Positions 16,469 through 24,590 of a stretch of DNA of 64,000 nt are shown here, piece after piece. A model generated the notes under the pieces. It was given only the letters and a program-made list of their open reading frames with translations. It was not told the origin of the DNA and did not search any database. The stretch is from Micrococcus sp. 2A. GTDB taxonomy: Bacteria > Actinomycetota > Actinomycetes > Actinomycetales > Micrococcaceae. The DNA is taken from the NCBI RefSeq assembly GCF_039519235.1, contig NZ_CP154351.1, forward strand, positions 2,418,001 through 2,482,000, read 5' to 3'. The position numbers were made by a program, and so were the translations under genes. Position 1 is the stretch's first letter; every line of letters begins with the position of its first letter.

Positions 16469-17193
16469 TCGGAGTATCCGAAGAGCATCGAGTCCGGGGG
16501 CTGAACCGGACAGGCTTCCGAGACCTCGGCGGAGCGCGCGTCCGTGAGGCCCATGATGGAGTCTTGCACGGGCCACCAGCTGATCCGCTCCGGCGTGTTG
16601 AAGGCCGCCAGCCATGTTTCCTTCGAGGGCCGCTGGGATGTGTCCACGGTGATGCCATGGTCCTCAAGACACGGGATGGCGTACTGGTCCCAATAGTCGT
16701 AGAGCAGGCGCAACTGAGCGTCAGAGAACTCCTGGTCCAGGCTCGGATCGATGGGGAACAGGGCATCGCAGGTCCATGAGACCAGTTTCACGGCCGCCTC
16801 CTGCGAGGGCGGCGGAGTGTCATACGTCACCCCCACCATAACCTCGTTGTACGTGGCGGGAACCCCTCGCTCGGTCATGCACTGCGCGGACCATCTCGCC
16901 TGCTCTTGCCTGGAGGTGGCCCACCCGCGACGGGTGACGGCCGGGGGGTTGCTGATGCCCAAGAAGGCGGCGTTTCGTGCGAGCTGTGACTCATACCAGC
17001 GCTCCCGCTCGTCAGCCTCGGTCATCCGCCGCTCGATCTTCTCGGTGGGCGTCCAGGTCTCGGGATCCCACACCTTCTCTGTAGGGGAACCGGTCGCCGC
17101 GGCGCTCGTGGACGGAGCAGTGGTCGCACATCCAGACAGAGTCAGAACAGCGGTCACCGCCGCGGCGGTGACCGCTGCGAACTTCGTCTTCAT
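16465..17193 (-). CDS. Lipoprotein of unknown family, peptide-operon member
   Basis: A 242-residue lipoprotein. The signal peptide ends in the lipobox LSGC (Cys22), followed by a Ser/Thr/Ala linker. The mature domain contains W-x-P-x-x-W-x-P-T near residue 44, paired cysteines (ARWSAQC, VSWTC, AIPC, SEAC) that could form disulfides, and a C-terminal EACPVQPPDSMLFGY motif. I recognise no family. A second copy, broken by an IS, lies upstream (19385-17731) and shares WTP, the ITDPP/ISNPP block and EACPxxPxDSxLYGF. It follows the secreted-peptide gene by 13 nt; a role in immunity, anchoring or sensing of that peptide is a guess from position. Confidence 0.7.
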   Translation of the reverse strand: MKTKFAAVTAAAVTAVLTLSGCATTAPSTSAAATGSPTEKVWDPETWTPTEKIERRMTEADERERWYESQLARNAAFLGISNPPAVTRRGWATSRQEQARWSAQCMTERGVPATYNEVMVGVTYDTPPPSQEAAVKLVSWTCDALFPIDPSLDQEFSDAQLRLLYDYWDQYAIPCLEDHGITVDTSQRPSKETWLAAFNTPERISWWPVQDSIMGLTDARSAEVSEACPVQPPDSMLFGYSE

Positions 17194-17206
17194 CTTGGGC
17201 TCAACC

Positions 17207-17533
17207 TCAGTAGGGGTAATAGCAGTAGCCGTAGGTGCCCGACAGCAGAAGCGAGGTCGATGACCCCGTCCAGGTCTGCGTCATGCGGAGTCCGGAATCC
17301 CATCCATATTTGTATAGCCCAGGCTTCTTGGTGGTCTTTCCGCCGACGTTGTAATACATCGTGTCCGTATACCGCTGCTGCTCCACCTGCAGGCCGACAT
17401 ACCCGCCTCCGGCACTGCAGTCCTTCCTGCCAGTCTCTGACAACGCTTGCGCTGGCGCCGCTCCAGAGACCGCCAGCAATCCAGCGACAGCCACGCCAGC
17501 GCCTACCCTGCTGGCCCACTGCTTCACACCCAT
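17207..17533 (-). CDS. Small secreted two-cysteine peptide, bacteriocin-like
   Basis: A 108-residue precursor. The signal peptide has a basic start, core VAVAGLLAVSGAA and probable cleavage after APAQA (residue 30), leaving about 78 residues. The mature part has only two cysteines, Cys39 close to its start and Cys104 near the end (GYCYYPY), suggesting one end-to-end disulfide. It is rich in Tyr, Gly, Ser and Thr. It resembles secreted beta-strand peptides such as the lactococcin 972 group in size and export, but I cannot align it to that family. First gene of the operon: excellent ribosome site (GGAGGAGG), clear promoter and CRP-like operator. Function is inferred from the adjoining adaptor/ABC genes. 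Confidence 0.65.
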   Translation of the reverse strand: MGVKQWASRVGAGVAVAGLLAVSGAAPAQALSETGRKDCSAGGGYVGLQVEQQRYTDTMYYNVGGKTTKKPGLYKYGWDSGLRMTQTWTGSSTSLLLSGTYGYCYYPY

Positions 17534-17561
17534 GATGTTCCTCCTCCGATCTAAAGCCCCT

Positions 17562-17605
17562 TGTGAGGTGCGTCACACGCTATGGCGTGGCCCGCTCAGC
17601 GTCAA
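17562..17605 (-). promoter_or_regulatory. Peptide-operon promoter with perfect CRP-like operator
   Basis: Minus strand: -35 TTGACG (17605-17600), 17-nt spacer, -10 TAGCGT (17582-17577). Starting on the last base of the -10 is TGTGACGCACCTCACA (17577-17562), an exact TGTGA-N6-TCACA site. Its position over the start site suggests repression. The 17606-17730 gap shows no gene. Confidence 0.7.
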
Positions 17606-17730
17606 GAGTTTTCTCAGATGCTTCACACACCCACGTTTGACCTTGCACCGGAATGCGCCCCGGCACGGCCGTTCCGCCGCGCGCTCGTAACAAAGGGCGC
17701 GGGGTGAGGTGGCCCAGCGGACGGGGCGGT

Positions 17731-17798
17731 TCATCCGTCGAACCCGTAGAGGACGGAGTCAGAGGGCACCTCGGGGCAGGCCTCCATGATCTCGGCGT
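17731..17798 (-). pseudogene. 3' remnant of lipoprotein paralogue
   Basis: Encodes only a tail, AEIMEACPEVPSDSVLYGF plus DG and a stop, which matches the C-terminus of the intact lipoprotein (AEVSEACPVQPPDSMLFGY). The IS3-family left end abuts it at 17799. An open frame runs from the element into this remnant, but it is accidental. Confidence 0.75.
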
Positions 17799-17825
17799 TG
17801 AAGTGCCCTGGGTTTCGTTCCGAGG

Positions 17826-18770
17826 TCAAGACGCAACGGGCGCTGAGTCCTGGTCGTGAGTGTAGGCCGCCTCGACCTCCGCGGGGGTGAGGTAGTCCAG
17901 GGCCTCGTGGAGGCGGGTGGTGTTCCACCAGTGCACCCACCCCATGGTGGCCAGCTCGACCGCCTCGACGGACTCCCAGATCCGCTTGGCGTGGATGAGC
18001 TCGGCCTTGTAGAGCCCGTTCACGCTCTCGGCCAGGGCGTTGTCGTAAGAGTCGCCCACGGTGCCCACTGAGGCGCTCACCCCGGCGGTGATGAGCGCAT
18101 CCGAGCAGGCCAAGCTGACTACCGCGATCCGAGTGGTGCACCAGGCCCTGGCGGCCACGGCTGGCGCCAGTGCTCAGCAGCGCGCGCTCCAAGGCCAGCA
18201 GCGGCAGCCCCACGGTGTGAAGGCTGCCCGAGACAGCCCATCCCACGATGCGCCGGGAGTAGACGTCGGTGATGAACGCGACGTAGCAGAACCCGCCCAG
18301 GATCCTGACGTAGGTGATGTCAGCGACCCACAGCTGGTTCGGCCGCTCGGCGGTGAAGCAACGTTCCACGAGATCAGGGCGGGCGTCTGTCTCTCCTGCA
18401 GGGCGGGTCGTGATCGGCTTGCGGCCACGGCGGATTCCCTGCAGGCCGGCGGTACGCATGAGACGGGCGACCTGGTCCCGGCCGATCTCCCACCCGGCGC
18501 GGGCCATCGCATGGTGCATCTTGCGGACGCCGTAGACGCTGTAGTTCTCCATGTGAATCCGGCGGAGTTCCTCGAGCAGCAGGACGTCTCGCAGGGCCCG
18601 CGCGGAGGCCGGTCGTGTCTTCGCGGCGCGGTAGCTCACGTCGAGGTGATGAACCCACATTCCGTCGCACGAAGGGTGCGGCAGATGGCCTCGACCCCGA
18701 ACTGATCGCGGTGTTCGTCGATGAACGCGATCATCTCGTCGTGGGGCGGTCGAGCTCCGCTGCGAAAAAA
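17826..18770 (-). pseudogene. IS3-family transposase OrfB, two frameshifts
   Basis: Integrase-core half of the transposase. The expected reading passes from FFRSGARPPHDEMIAFIDEH in one frame to YRAAKTRPASARALRD in another near 18645, and back to ACSDALITAGVSASVG near 18120. The two indels (about one and two bases lost) restore frame overall. The DDE residues are all present: WVADITY, HSDRG and ALAESVNGLYKAEL. With two frame breaks the protein should be inactive unless the breaks are sequencing errors. Confidence 0.8.
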
Positions 18771-19045
18771 GCCGAGGCGGCCTTGAGGATCTCGTTCGCG
18801 CGCCGCGCCTCGGCCAGCTCGCGTTTGAGCCTGCGGATCTCCTCCGCAGGGGTCTCTGAGACGGGTGCCTGAGCTATTTCGTGGCCGTGGCGTTGGCACC
18901 ACATCCGCAAGGTCTCTTCGCTGACATCGAGCTGCGGGGCTACCGCCCGGATGGAATGCGAACGGGGCCCTCCTTGCGTGGCTTGGCGTTCCAGGACCAT
19001 CCTGACCGCGCGCTCACGCAGCTCGGGGCTGAACTTCTTGGGCAT
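18731..19045 (-). CDS. IS3-family transposase OrfA
   Basis: A 104-residue HTH protein: FSPELRERAVRMVLE start, a recognition helix around LDVSEETLRMWC, and a leucine-zipper-like ending (EEIRRLKRELAEARRANEIL). It binds the IS ends. The slippery T-run in its last codons (GCTTTTTTC, within 18764-18772 on the minus strand) is placed to give the -1 OrfAB fusion product. Confidence 0.88.
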   Translation of the reverse strand: MPKKFSPELRERAVRMVLERQATQGGPRSHSIRAVAPQLDVSEETLRMWCQRHGHEIAQAPVSETPAEEIRRLKRELAEARRANEILKAASAFFAAELDRPTTR

Positions 19046-19093
19046 GTTCCGATTCTCCTTCGTTGGGATCGGAACGAAACCCAGGGCGCTTCA

Positions 19094-19385
19094 CTCTCCG
19101 CTGCACGCGAGGAGGATCCGTGATGCGGAGCGTCTGGGCCCGCCGTTCGAGAGCGGAGCGGTAGGCCGCTTCCTTCTCGGCCTCCGCCGTCAGGACCGGT
19201 TGAATCGCGACTGGCGGCGTCCACCGAGATGGACTCCATTCCTCCGGCGCTGTCGCGCCTGCGCAGTCAGCGACGTCCTGTCCTGCGGATCCGCCTTCAT
19301 CCCCGCACGCGGCGAGATCGACAGTGAGCGCAAGCCCGACTGCCAGACCCCGGCCACGTCTCCCTGTGATGTCAGGCCCGCTCAT
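19094..19385 (-). pseudogene. 5' remnant of lipoprotein paralogue
   Basis: Encodes a lipoprotein signal sequence (RRGRGLAVGLALTVDLAAC lipobox) and a mature start with SRWTPPVAIQPVLTAEAEKE and LRITDPPRVQRR, homologous to the first 97 or so residues of the intact lipoprotein. It ends at the IS right end. About 125 codons present in the intact copy are missing between this and the 3' remnant. The only strong ribosome site (AGGAGG) serves an ATG at 19407 whose frame stops after 11 codons, so the start region may also be shifted. Confidence 0.75.
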
Positions 19386-19435
19386 GACCAGAAGCCCTCG
19401 GTCCCATGACGATCCTCCTCAGGATTCCAACCCGA

Positions 19436-19456
19436 TATGAGCTACGTCACATAGTA
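19436..19456 (-). promoter_or_regulatory. Promoter and CRP-like operator of the broken lipoprotein copy
   Basis: Minus strand: -10 TACTAT (19456-19451), then TGTGACGTAGCTCATA (19451-19436) starting on the last base of the -10. This is the same geometry as the peptide-operon promoter, with one operator mismatch. Confidence 0.5.
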
Positions 19457-19532
19457 GACGCTACCCCCCACAGCAAGGGATTCTCCTGGCCTCGTCAGGC
19501 CGTCCCGAGTCCCTTCACGCTCGCTGCAGTCA

Positions 19533-21521
19533 TCACCGGGCGTCTTCTCCCGAGGCCGCACCGCCGCCGTCGTCCTCCCCGCCCTTGAACTGGCTCATGT
19601 AGAGCCGGTGGTAGGCGCCCCTGGCCGCGAGGAGCTCGGCGTGGTTGCCCTGCTCCACGATGTCGCCGTGCTCCATCACGAGGATCACGTCGGCGTCGCG
19701 GATGGTGCTGAGCCGGTGGGCGATCACGAAGCTCGTCCGGTCCGAGCGCAGCGCCGCCATTGCGCCCTGGACCAGCACCTCGGTGCGGGTGTCCACGGAG
19801 GAGGTCGCCTCGTCCAGGATCAGCAGCGAGGGCTGCGCCAGGAACGCGCGGGCGATGGTGATGAGCTGGCGCTCGCCCGCGGACACGTTGGAGGCGTCCT
19901 GCTCGATGACGGTGTCGTAGCCCTCGGGCAAGGTGTGCACGAAGCGGTCCACGAACGTGGCCCGCGCCGCGGCGACGACCTCCTCGTCCGTGGCGTCCTG
20001 CCGGCCGTAGCGGATGTTCTCCCGGATGGTCCCGCCGAAGAGCACCGCGTCCTGGAGCACCATTCCCGTGTGGGAGCGCAGCTCCTCCCGGCTCACGGTG
20101 CGGGTGTCGACACCGTCCACCAGGATGCGGCCGCCGTCGACCTCGTAGAAGCGCATGAGCAGGTTGACCAGGGTGGTCTTGCCGGCGCCGGTCGGGCCGA
20201 CGATGGCGACCGTCTGGCCCGGCTCCGCCACCAGGTTGAGGTCCGTGATGAGGGGCTTGGCCTCCGAGTAGGAGAACCGCACGTGCTCGAACTCCACCCG
20301 CCCGCGCACCGGCTGCGGCAGGTGCGCGGGGGCCGCGTCGCGGTCCTCCTCGTCCTCGTCCAGCAGCTCGAAGATGCGCTCGGCCGAGGCGACGCCGGAG
20401 ATGAGCATGTTGGACATGCCCGCCACCTGCCCCAGCGGCTGGTTGAACTCGCGGGAGTACTGGATGAACGCGGTCACGGCGCCCAGGGTCATCTGGCCGC
20501 TGGCCACGCGCAGGCCGCCCACGACGGCGATGCCCACGTACCCCAGCCAGTTCACCCACTGCATGATCGGCATGATCATCCCGGAGAAGAACTGCGCCTT
20601 GAACGCGGACTCGTAGAGGGCGTCGTTGCGCTCGTCGAAGCGCTCGGCCATGTCCGCCTGGCGGCCGAAGACGGTGACCAGCTCGTGGCCCGTGAAGGAC
20701 TCCTCGATGTGGCCGTTGAGCTGACCCGTCTCGCGCCACTGCGCGGTGAACAGCGCCTGGGACTTCTTGCCGATCACGCCGACGACGACGCCGGCCACCG
20801 GCAGCGCGATGAGCGCGATGAGCGCCAGCTGCCAGGAGAGCCAGAACATCATGCCGACGATGCCGATGATGGTCAGCACCGAGTACACGAGCGTGGCGAA
20901 CGCCTGCTGCATGGCCTGCTGGACGTTGTCCACGTCGTTGGTGGTGCGGGAGAGCAGGTCGCCGCGCTGGCGGGTGTCGAAGTAGCTCAGCGGGAGGCGG
21001 TTGAGCTTGGCCTCGATCTCCTCGCGGAGGCGGAAGACGATACGCATGACGATGTCGTTGAGCACACGGCCCTGGAGCCACATGAAGGTCTGCGCCACCA
21101 GGTACATGCCCAGGACGATGAGGATCAGCCGCCCCAGCTCCGCGAAGTCGATCCCCGCGCCGGGCGTGAACGCCATGCCGGAGAGCATGTCCGCGGCCTG
21201 GCCCTGACCCTGCGCGCGCAACCCCTCGATCACCTGCTCGCGGGACACCCCGGCGGGCATGTCCTTCGAGACCACGCCCCCGAAGATCACGTCCATGGCC
21301 TGGCCGAGCACGTGGGGCGCCCACACGTTGAACACGACGGCGACCAGCACCATCAGCGCCACGAGCACCACGCCCGCGCGCTCGGCGCCGAAGAGGCCCA
21401 GGAGGCGCTTGGCCGAGGGCCAGAACGCCTTCGCCTTGCGGCCGGGGCCGCCGCCCCATTCGTCGGTGGCGCCCGACTCGTGGATGTCGGCGATCTCGGC
21501 GTCGGTCAGTTCGGCGCTCAT
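19533..21521 (-). CDS. ABC exporter half-transporter (membrane + ATPase), subunit 2
   Basis: A 662-residue type IV ABC exporter. An acidic N-terminus precedes six membrane helices (about 55-380), then the nucleotide-binding domain: Walker A GPTGAGKT, signature VSAGERQL, Walker B LLILDEATS, switch His AHRLS. The signature serine is preceded by VSAG rather than LSGG, which is common in one half of heterodimeric exporters. The ATG at 21521 overlaps the stop of the partner gene, so the pair is co-translated and likely assembles as a TmrAB/LmrCD-like multidrug or lipid exporter. Confidence 0.88.
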   Translation of the reverse strand: MSAELTDAEIADIHESGATDEWGGGPGRKAKAFWPSAKRLLGLFGAERAGVVLVALMVLVAVVFNVWAPHVLGQAMDVIFGGVVSKDMPAGVSREQVIEGLRAQGQGQAADMLSGMAFTPGAGIDFAELGRLILIVLGMYLVAQTFMWLQGRVLNDIVMRIVFRLREEIEAKLNRLPLSYFDTRQRGDLLSRTTNDVDNVQQAMQQAFATLVYSVLTIIGIVGMMFWLSWQLALIALIALPVAGVVVGVIGKKSQALFTAQWRETGQLNGHIEESFTGHELVTVFGRQADMAERFDERNDALYESAFKAQFFSGMIMPIMQWVNWLGYVGIAVVGGLRVASGQMTLGAVTAFIQYSREFNQPLGQVAGMSNMLISGVASAERIFELLDEDEEDRDAAPAHLPQPVRGRVEFEHVRFSYSEAKPLITDLNLVAEPGQTVAIVGPTGAGKTTLVNLLMRFYEVDGGRILVDGVDTRTVSREELRSHTGMVLQDAVLFGGTIRENIRYGRQDATDEEVVAAARATFVDRFVHTLPEGYDTVIEQDASNVSAGERQLITIARAFLAQPSLLILDEATSSVDTRTEVLVQGAMAALRSDRTSFVIAHRLSTIRDADVILVMEHGDIVEQGNHAELLAARGAYHRLYMSQFKGGEDDGGGAASGEDAR

Positions 21522-23284
21522 GCCAGCTCCTCCTCGCGGATCTGGGAGTCCACGATCTCCTGATAGGTCCGGTTCGAGGCCAGCAGCTCGGCGTGGGTGC
21601 CGCGTCCGACGACGCGCCCCTCGTCCAGCACGATGATCTGGTCCGCGTCGGTGATGGTGGCCACGCGCTGGGCGACCACGATGCGGGTGGTGTCCGCGGC
21701 GGCGTCGTCCAGGGCGGCGCGCAGGCGCGCGTCCGTGGTGACGTCGAGCGCGGAGAAGGAGTCGTCGAAGACGAGGACGCGCGGCTTCGCCACGAGCGCG
21801 CGCGCGATGGAGAGGCGCTGGCGCTGGCCGCCGGAGACGTCCGTGCCGCCCTGGGAGATGCGCGACTCCAGGCCGGACACCTCGCCCTCCTCGGGGGCGG
21901 GCGCCGGGGTGGTGCGGGCCCGCACGAAGTCCGCGGCCTGCGCGGTCTCCAGCGCGGCCCAGATCTCCTCGTCCGTGGCGTCCGGGGCGCCGAAGCGCAT
22001 GTTCTCCGCGACCGTGCCCGAGAACAGGTACGGCCGCTGCGGGACGAGCGCGACGGCGTCGGTCAGCTCGGCGCGGGCGAGGTCGGTGACGGGGACGCCG
22101 TCGACCAGGACCTGCCCGGACGTCGCGTCGTAGAGGCGCGGGACGAGGCTGATGAGCGTGGACTTGCCGGAGCCCGTGGGGCCGATGATCGCCGTCGTGG
22201 TGCCGGGGGCGACGGCGAAGCTCACGCCGTCGAGCACGGGGGCCTCGGCGCCGGGGTAGGCGAAGGTGACGTCGCGGAACTCGACCGCGCCGGCGCGGCG
22301 CGCCGGGGTCACGGGGTTCGCGGGCTCGACGACGGTCGGGACCGTGTCCAAGACCTCGCCGATGCGGCGGGCGGAGATCACGGCGCGCGGGAGCATCATC
22401 ATCATGAAGGTGCCCATCATGACCGCCATGAGGATCTGCAGCAGGTACTGCATGAAGGCGGTGAGGGAGCCGATCTGCACGAGACCCTGGTCCACGCGGT
22501 GGCCGCCGAACCACAGCACGGCGGCGGTGGCCAGGTGCAGGATCATCGTGATCACGGGGCCGAGCAGCACGAACAGCCGGCCGATGCGCACGGAGGTGTC
22601 CGTGAGGACGGCGTTGGCGTCGCTGAACCGCTGCGCCTCGTGGCGCTCGCGCACGAAGGCACGGACCACGCGGATGCCCATGACCTGCTCGCGCATGACG
22701 CCGTTGACGTCGTCGATGTTGTCCTGCATGCGCTGGAAGAGGGGCATGAGGCGGCTGACGATCCACGCCACGATGACGAGCAGCACGGGCACGGAGACCC
22801 ACACGAGCCAGGAGAGCCCGGCGTCCTCGCGGATGGCCATGACGATGCCGCCGATGGCCATGATCGGCACCGCGACCATGAAGTTCAGGGCCATGAGCGT
22901 GAGCATCTGGACCTGGTTGACGTCGTTGGTGCCGCGCGTGATCAGCGTGGCGGCGCCGAAGCGGCCCAGCTCCTCCGCGGAGAAGCCGTCCACGCGGGTG
23001 TAGATCGCGCGGCGCAGGTCCCGGCCCACGCCCATCGCGGCCTTCGCCCCGAACCAGACGGCGGAGATGGCCGCGACGACCTGCACGAGCGCGACGCCGA
23101 GCATGACGAGCCCGATGCCCCAGATGCGGCCGGTGTCCCCCTTCGCGATGCCCTCGTCGATGATGCGGGCGTTGAGGCTGGGCAGGTAGAGCATGGCCAG
23201 CGTGCTGACGAGCTGCAGCACGAGCACGGCGAGGATCGCCCCGAGGTACGGGCGGCCGTGGCGGCGCAGGAGGGTCCAGAGCAT
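21518..23284 (-). CDS. ABC exporter half-transporter (membrane + ATPase), subunit 1
   Basis: A 588-residue ABC exporter subunit with six helices (about 15-310) and a C-terminal ATPase: Walker A GPTGSGKS, signature VSGGQRQR, Walker B VLVFDDSFSALD, and a switch position in VVAQRVATI. In this subunit the Walker B catalytic glutamate is replaced by Asp (FDDS) and the switch residue is Gln (AQR) rather than His. These are the marks of a degenerate site, so the heterodimer probably has one catalytic and one degenerate ATP site. First gene of the pair. Start ATG 23284 was chosen because the N-terminus MLWTLLRRHGRPYLG matches the family. Confidence 0.88.
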   Translation of the reverse strand: MLWTLLRRHGRPYLGAILAVLVLQLVSTLAMLYLPSLNARIIDEGIAKGDTGRIWGIGLVMLGVALVQVVAAISAVWFGAKAAMGVGRDLRRAIYTRVDGFSAEELGRFGAATLITRGTNDVNQVQMLTLMALNFMVAVPIMAIGGIVMAIREDAGLSWLVWVSVPVLLVIVAWIVSRLMPLFQRMQDNIDDVNGVMREQVMGIRVVRAFVRERHEAQRFSDANAVLTDTSVRIGRLFVLLGPVITMILHLATAAVLWFGGHRVDQGLVQIGSLTAFMQYLLQILMAVMMGTFMMMMLPRAVISARRIGEVLDTVPTVVEPANPVTPARRAGAVEFRDVTFAYPGAEAPVLDGVSFAVAPGTTTAIIGPTGSGKSTLISLVPRLYDATSGQVLVDGVPVTDLARAELTDAVALVPQRPYLFSGTVAENMRFGAPDATDEEIWAALETAQAADFVRARTTPAPAPEEGEVSGLESRISQGGTDVSGGQRQRLSIARALVAKPRVLVFDDSFSALDVTTDARLRAALDDAAADTTRIVVAQRVATITDADQIIVLDEGRVVGRGTHAELLASNRTYQEIVDSQIREEELA

Positions 23285-23624
23285 GGGGGTCCTAGGGGTG
23301 GCTGGTGCGGGGCGGATCGGGGCGGATCGGGTGGCGGCGGCGGCGCGCCTGGTGAGGCCTTGACGAAGGCGCCGCGGGCGGCGGGACGGGGCGCGTCGTC
23401 GGGCCCCGTCGATCCCCATTCTGCACCCGGCGGCGGACGGGCCAGGACGGGCCGCCGTCGTCCGTGCACCACCCCGTTTCTCGCCTCGCGCAGGCTTCGG
23501 GACTCACCTCGTCCAGGCCTCGCCGCTCACCTGTGACGACCCGCACTTCCGGACCGCGACGCACGGTCCGAAGCGGCTGAAAGGCACGGGCGAAGCGCGG
23601 GTCGGGGTCCTGCATCCCGTCGGA

Positions 23625-23681
23625 CCGACTCTTGTTCACGGAAACGCCCCCATAGGGCTCGGTCGAGTGAAGAAGAGTCGG
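23625..23681. repeat. Intergenic imperfect hairpin C
   Basis: 15-nt arms (23625-23639, 23667-23681; one mismatch) around a 27-nt loop, between divergent ABC and thioesterase genes. The rest of 23285-23710 (about 340 nt) holds no credible gene. Confidence 0.6.
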
Positions 23682-23710
23682 TCGGTCGAGATCCCCCGGC
23701 CGGGCCCTGC

Positions 23711-23716
23711 GAGAAT
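23711..23716 (+). promoter_or_regulatory. -10 element, leaderless hotdog gene
   Basis: GAGAAT lies 7 nt before the ATG at 23724. Confidence 0.4.
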
Positions 23717-23723
23717 CTCGTCC

Positions 23724-24590
23724 ATGACCGAGACCCCTCGCCACGAAGTGACCCTCCGCTTCCTCGCCGCCCCCACCGACCAGGGCCACTCCGGCACCGT
23801 CGACGCCGGCCGCGTGCTCGAGTGGGTGGACAAGGCCGCGTTCGCCGCCGCCACCGCCTGGGCGGGGACCTACTGCGTCACCGCGTACGTGGGCAACATC
23901 CACTTCCGCGAGCCCGTGACCGTCGGGCAGATGGTGGAGGTCACCGCGAGCGTCCTCTGCACCGGGTCCAGCTCGATGCACATCAACACCGTCGTGCGCT
24001 CGGGCGACCCCAAGACCGGTGAACTGAGCGAGGCGACGCGGTGCCTCGTGGTGTTCGTCGCCGTCGAGGACGGCAAGCCCGTCAAGGTGCCCGAGTTCGT
24101 GCCCCGCAGCCTGGAGCAGGAGCTGGCGCGCGAGTACGCGATCTCCCGCATCGCCGTGCGGGACGAGATCACCGCCGCCATGAAGGAGCAGGTCTACTCC
24201 GACGCCGGCACGGCCGAGCGCGTGGTCCTGCGCTTCCTCGCCGCGCCGACGGACGTGAACTGGGGCGGCAAGGTGCACGGCGGCATCGTCATGGAGTGGA
24301 TCGACACCGCCGCCTACCTCTGCGCGACGCGCTGGGCCGGGCGGGACACCGTGGCGGTGTTCTCCGGCGGCGTGCGCTTCTACCGCCCGCTGCACATCGG
24401 CGACCTGGTGGAGGTGGAGGCCCGGCTGATCTACACCGGCAACAAGGGCATGCATGTGGCAGCACGCCCGCGACCTGCTCGAGATCCGCGCGAAGGCCCC
24501 GGGCAACCGCCTGCCCGACCACCTGCTGGGCGCCGGCGGGTCCGGCGCAGGGGAGGCAGGCAGCGCGTGACCGGCACAGCTGGCGCGTGA
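23724..24590 (+). pseudogene. Tandem-hotdog acyl-CoA thioesterase, broken by internal deletion
   Basis: The reading frame starts as an acyl-CoA thioesterase with two hotdog domains: the first at about residues 5-125 (GTVDAGRVLEWVDKAAF) and the second from about 170 (GGKVHGGIVMEWIDTAAY). After YTGNKGMH near residue 249 it turns into Arg/Pro shadow sequence. In another frame from about 24463 the DNA reads WQHARDLLEIRAKAPGNRLP and ends at a stop (24569), like the normal C-terminal helix of this family. The intact paralogue at 29950-30909 has about 45 further codons at this point. An out-of-frame deletion is the simplest explanation, so the product is probably non-functional. Confidence 0.7.

Larger units (their letters stand above)
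17799..19093 (-). mobile_element. IS3-family insertion sequence, degenerate
   Basis: A 1295-bp element bounded by 24-nt inverted repeats (17799-17822 and 19070-19093; one mismatch) beginning TGAAG and containing gccctgggtttcgttccg. It has the IS3 layout of overlapping orfA and orfB with a -1 frameshift at a T-run (18770-18764 on the minus strand). Flanking bases (cgt on the left, ctc on the right) do not form a target duplication. This fits a deletion or recombination next to the element after insertion. Confidence 0.85.

Noticed and set aside
17207..17533. Definite assignment of the secreted peptide to the lactococcin 972 family
   Set aside because: Size and export match, but I cannot align the characteristic Trp/Tyr/Gly motifs; a profile search would decide.
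17731..18660. Continuous open frame joining the IS3 transposase middle and the lipoprotein tail
   Set aside because: It is out of the OrfB frame at its end and crosses the inverted repeat; a by-product of the frameshift, not a gene.
21593..23536. Long plus-strand open frame opposite the ABC exporter gene
   Set aside because: His/Asp/Glu/Gly-rich shadow of the real minus-strand gene with no recognisable domain.
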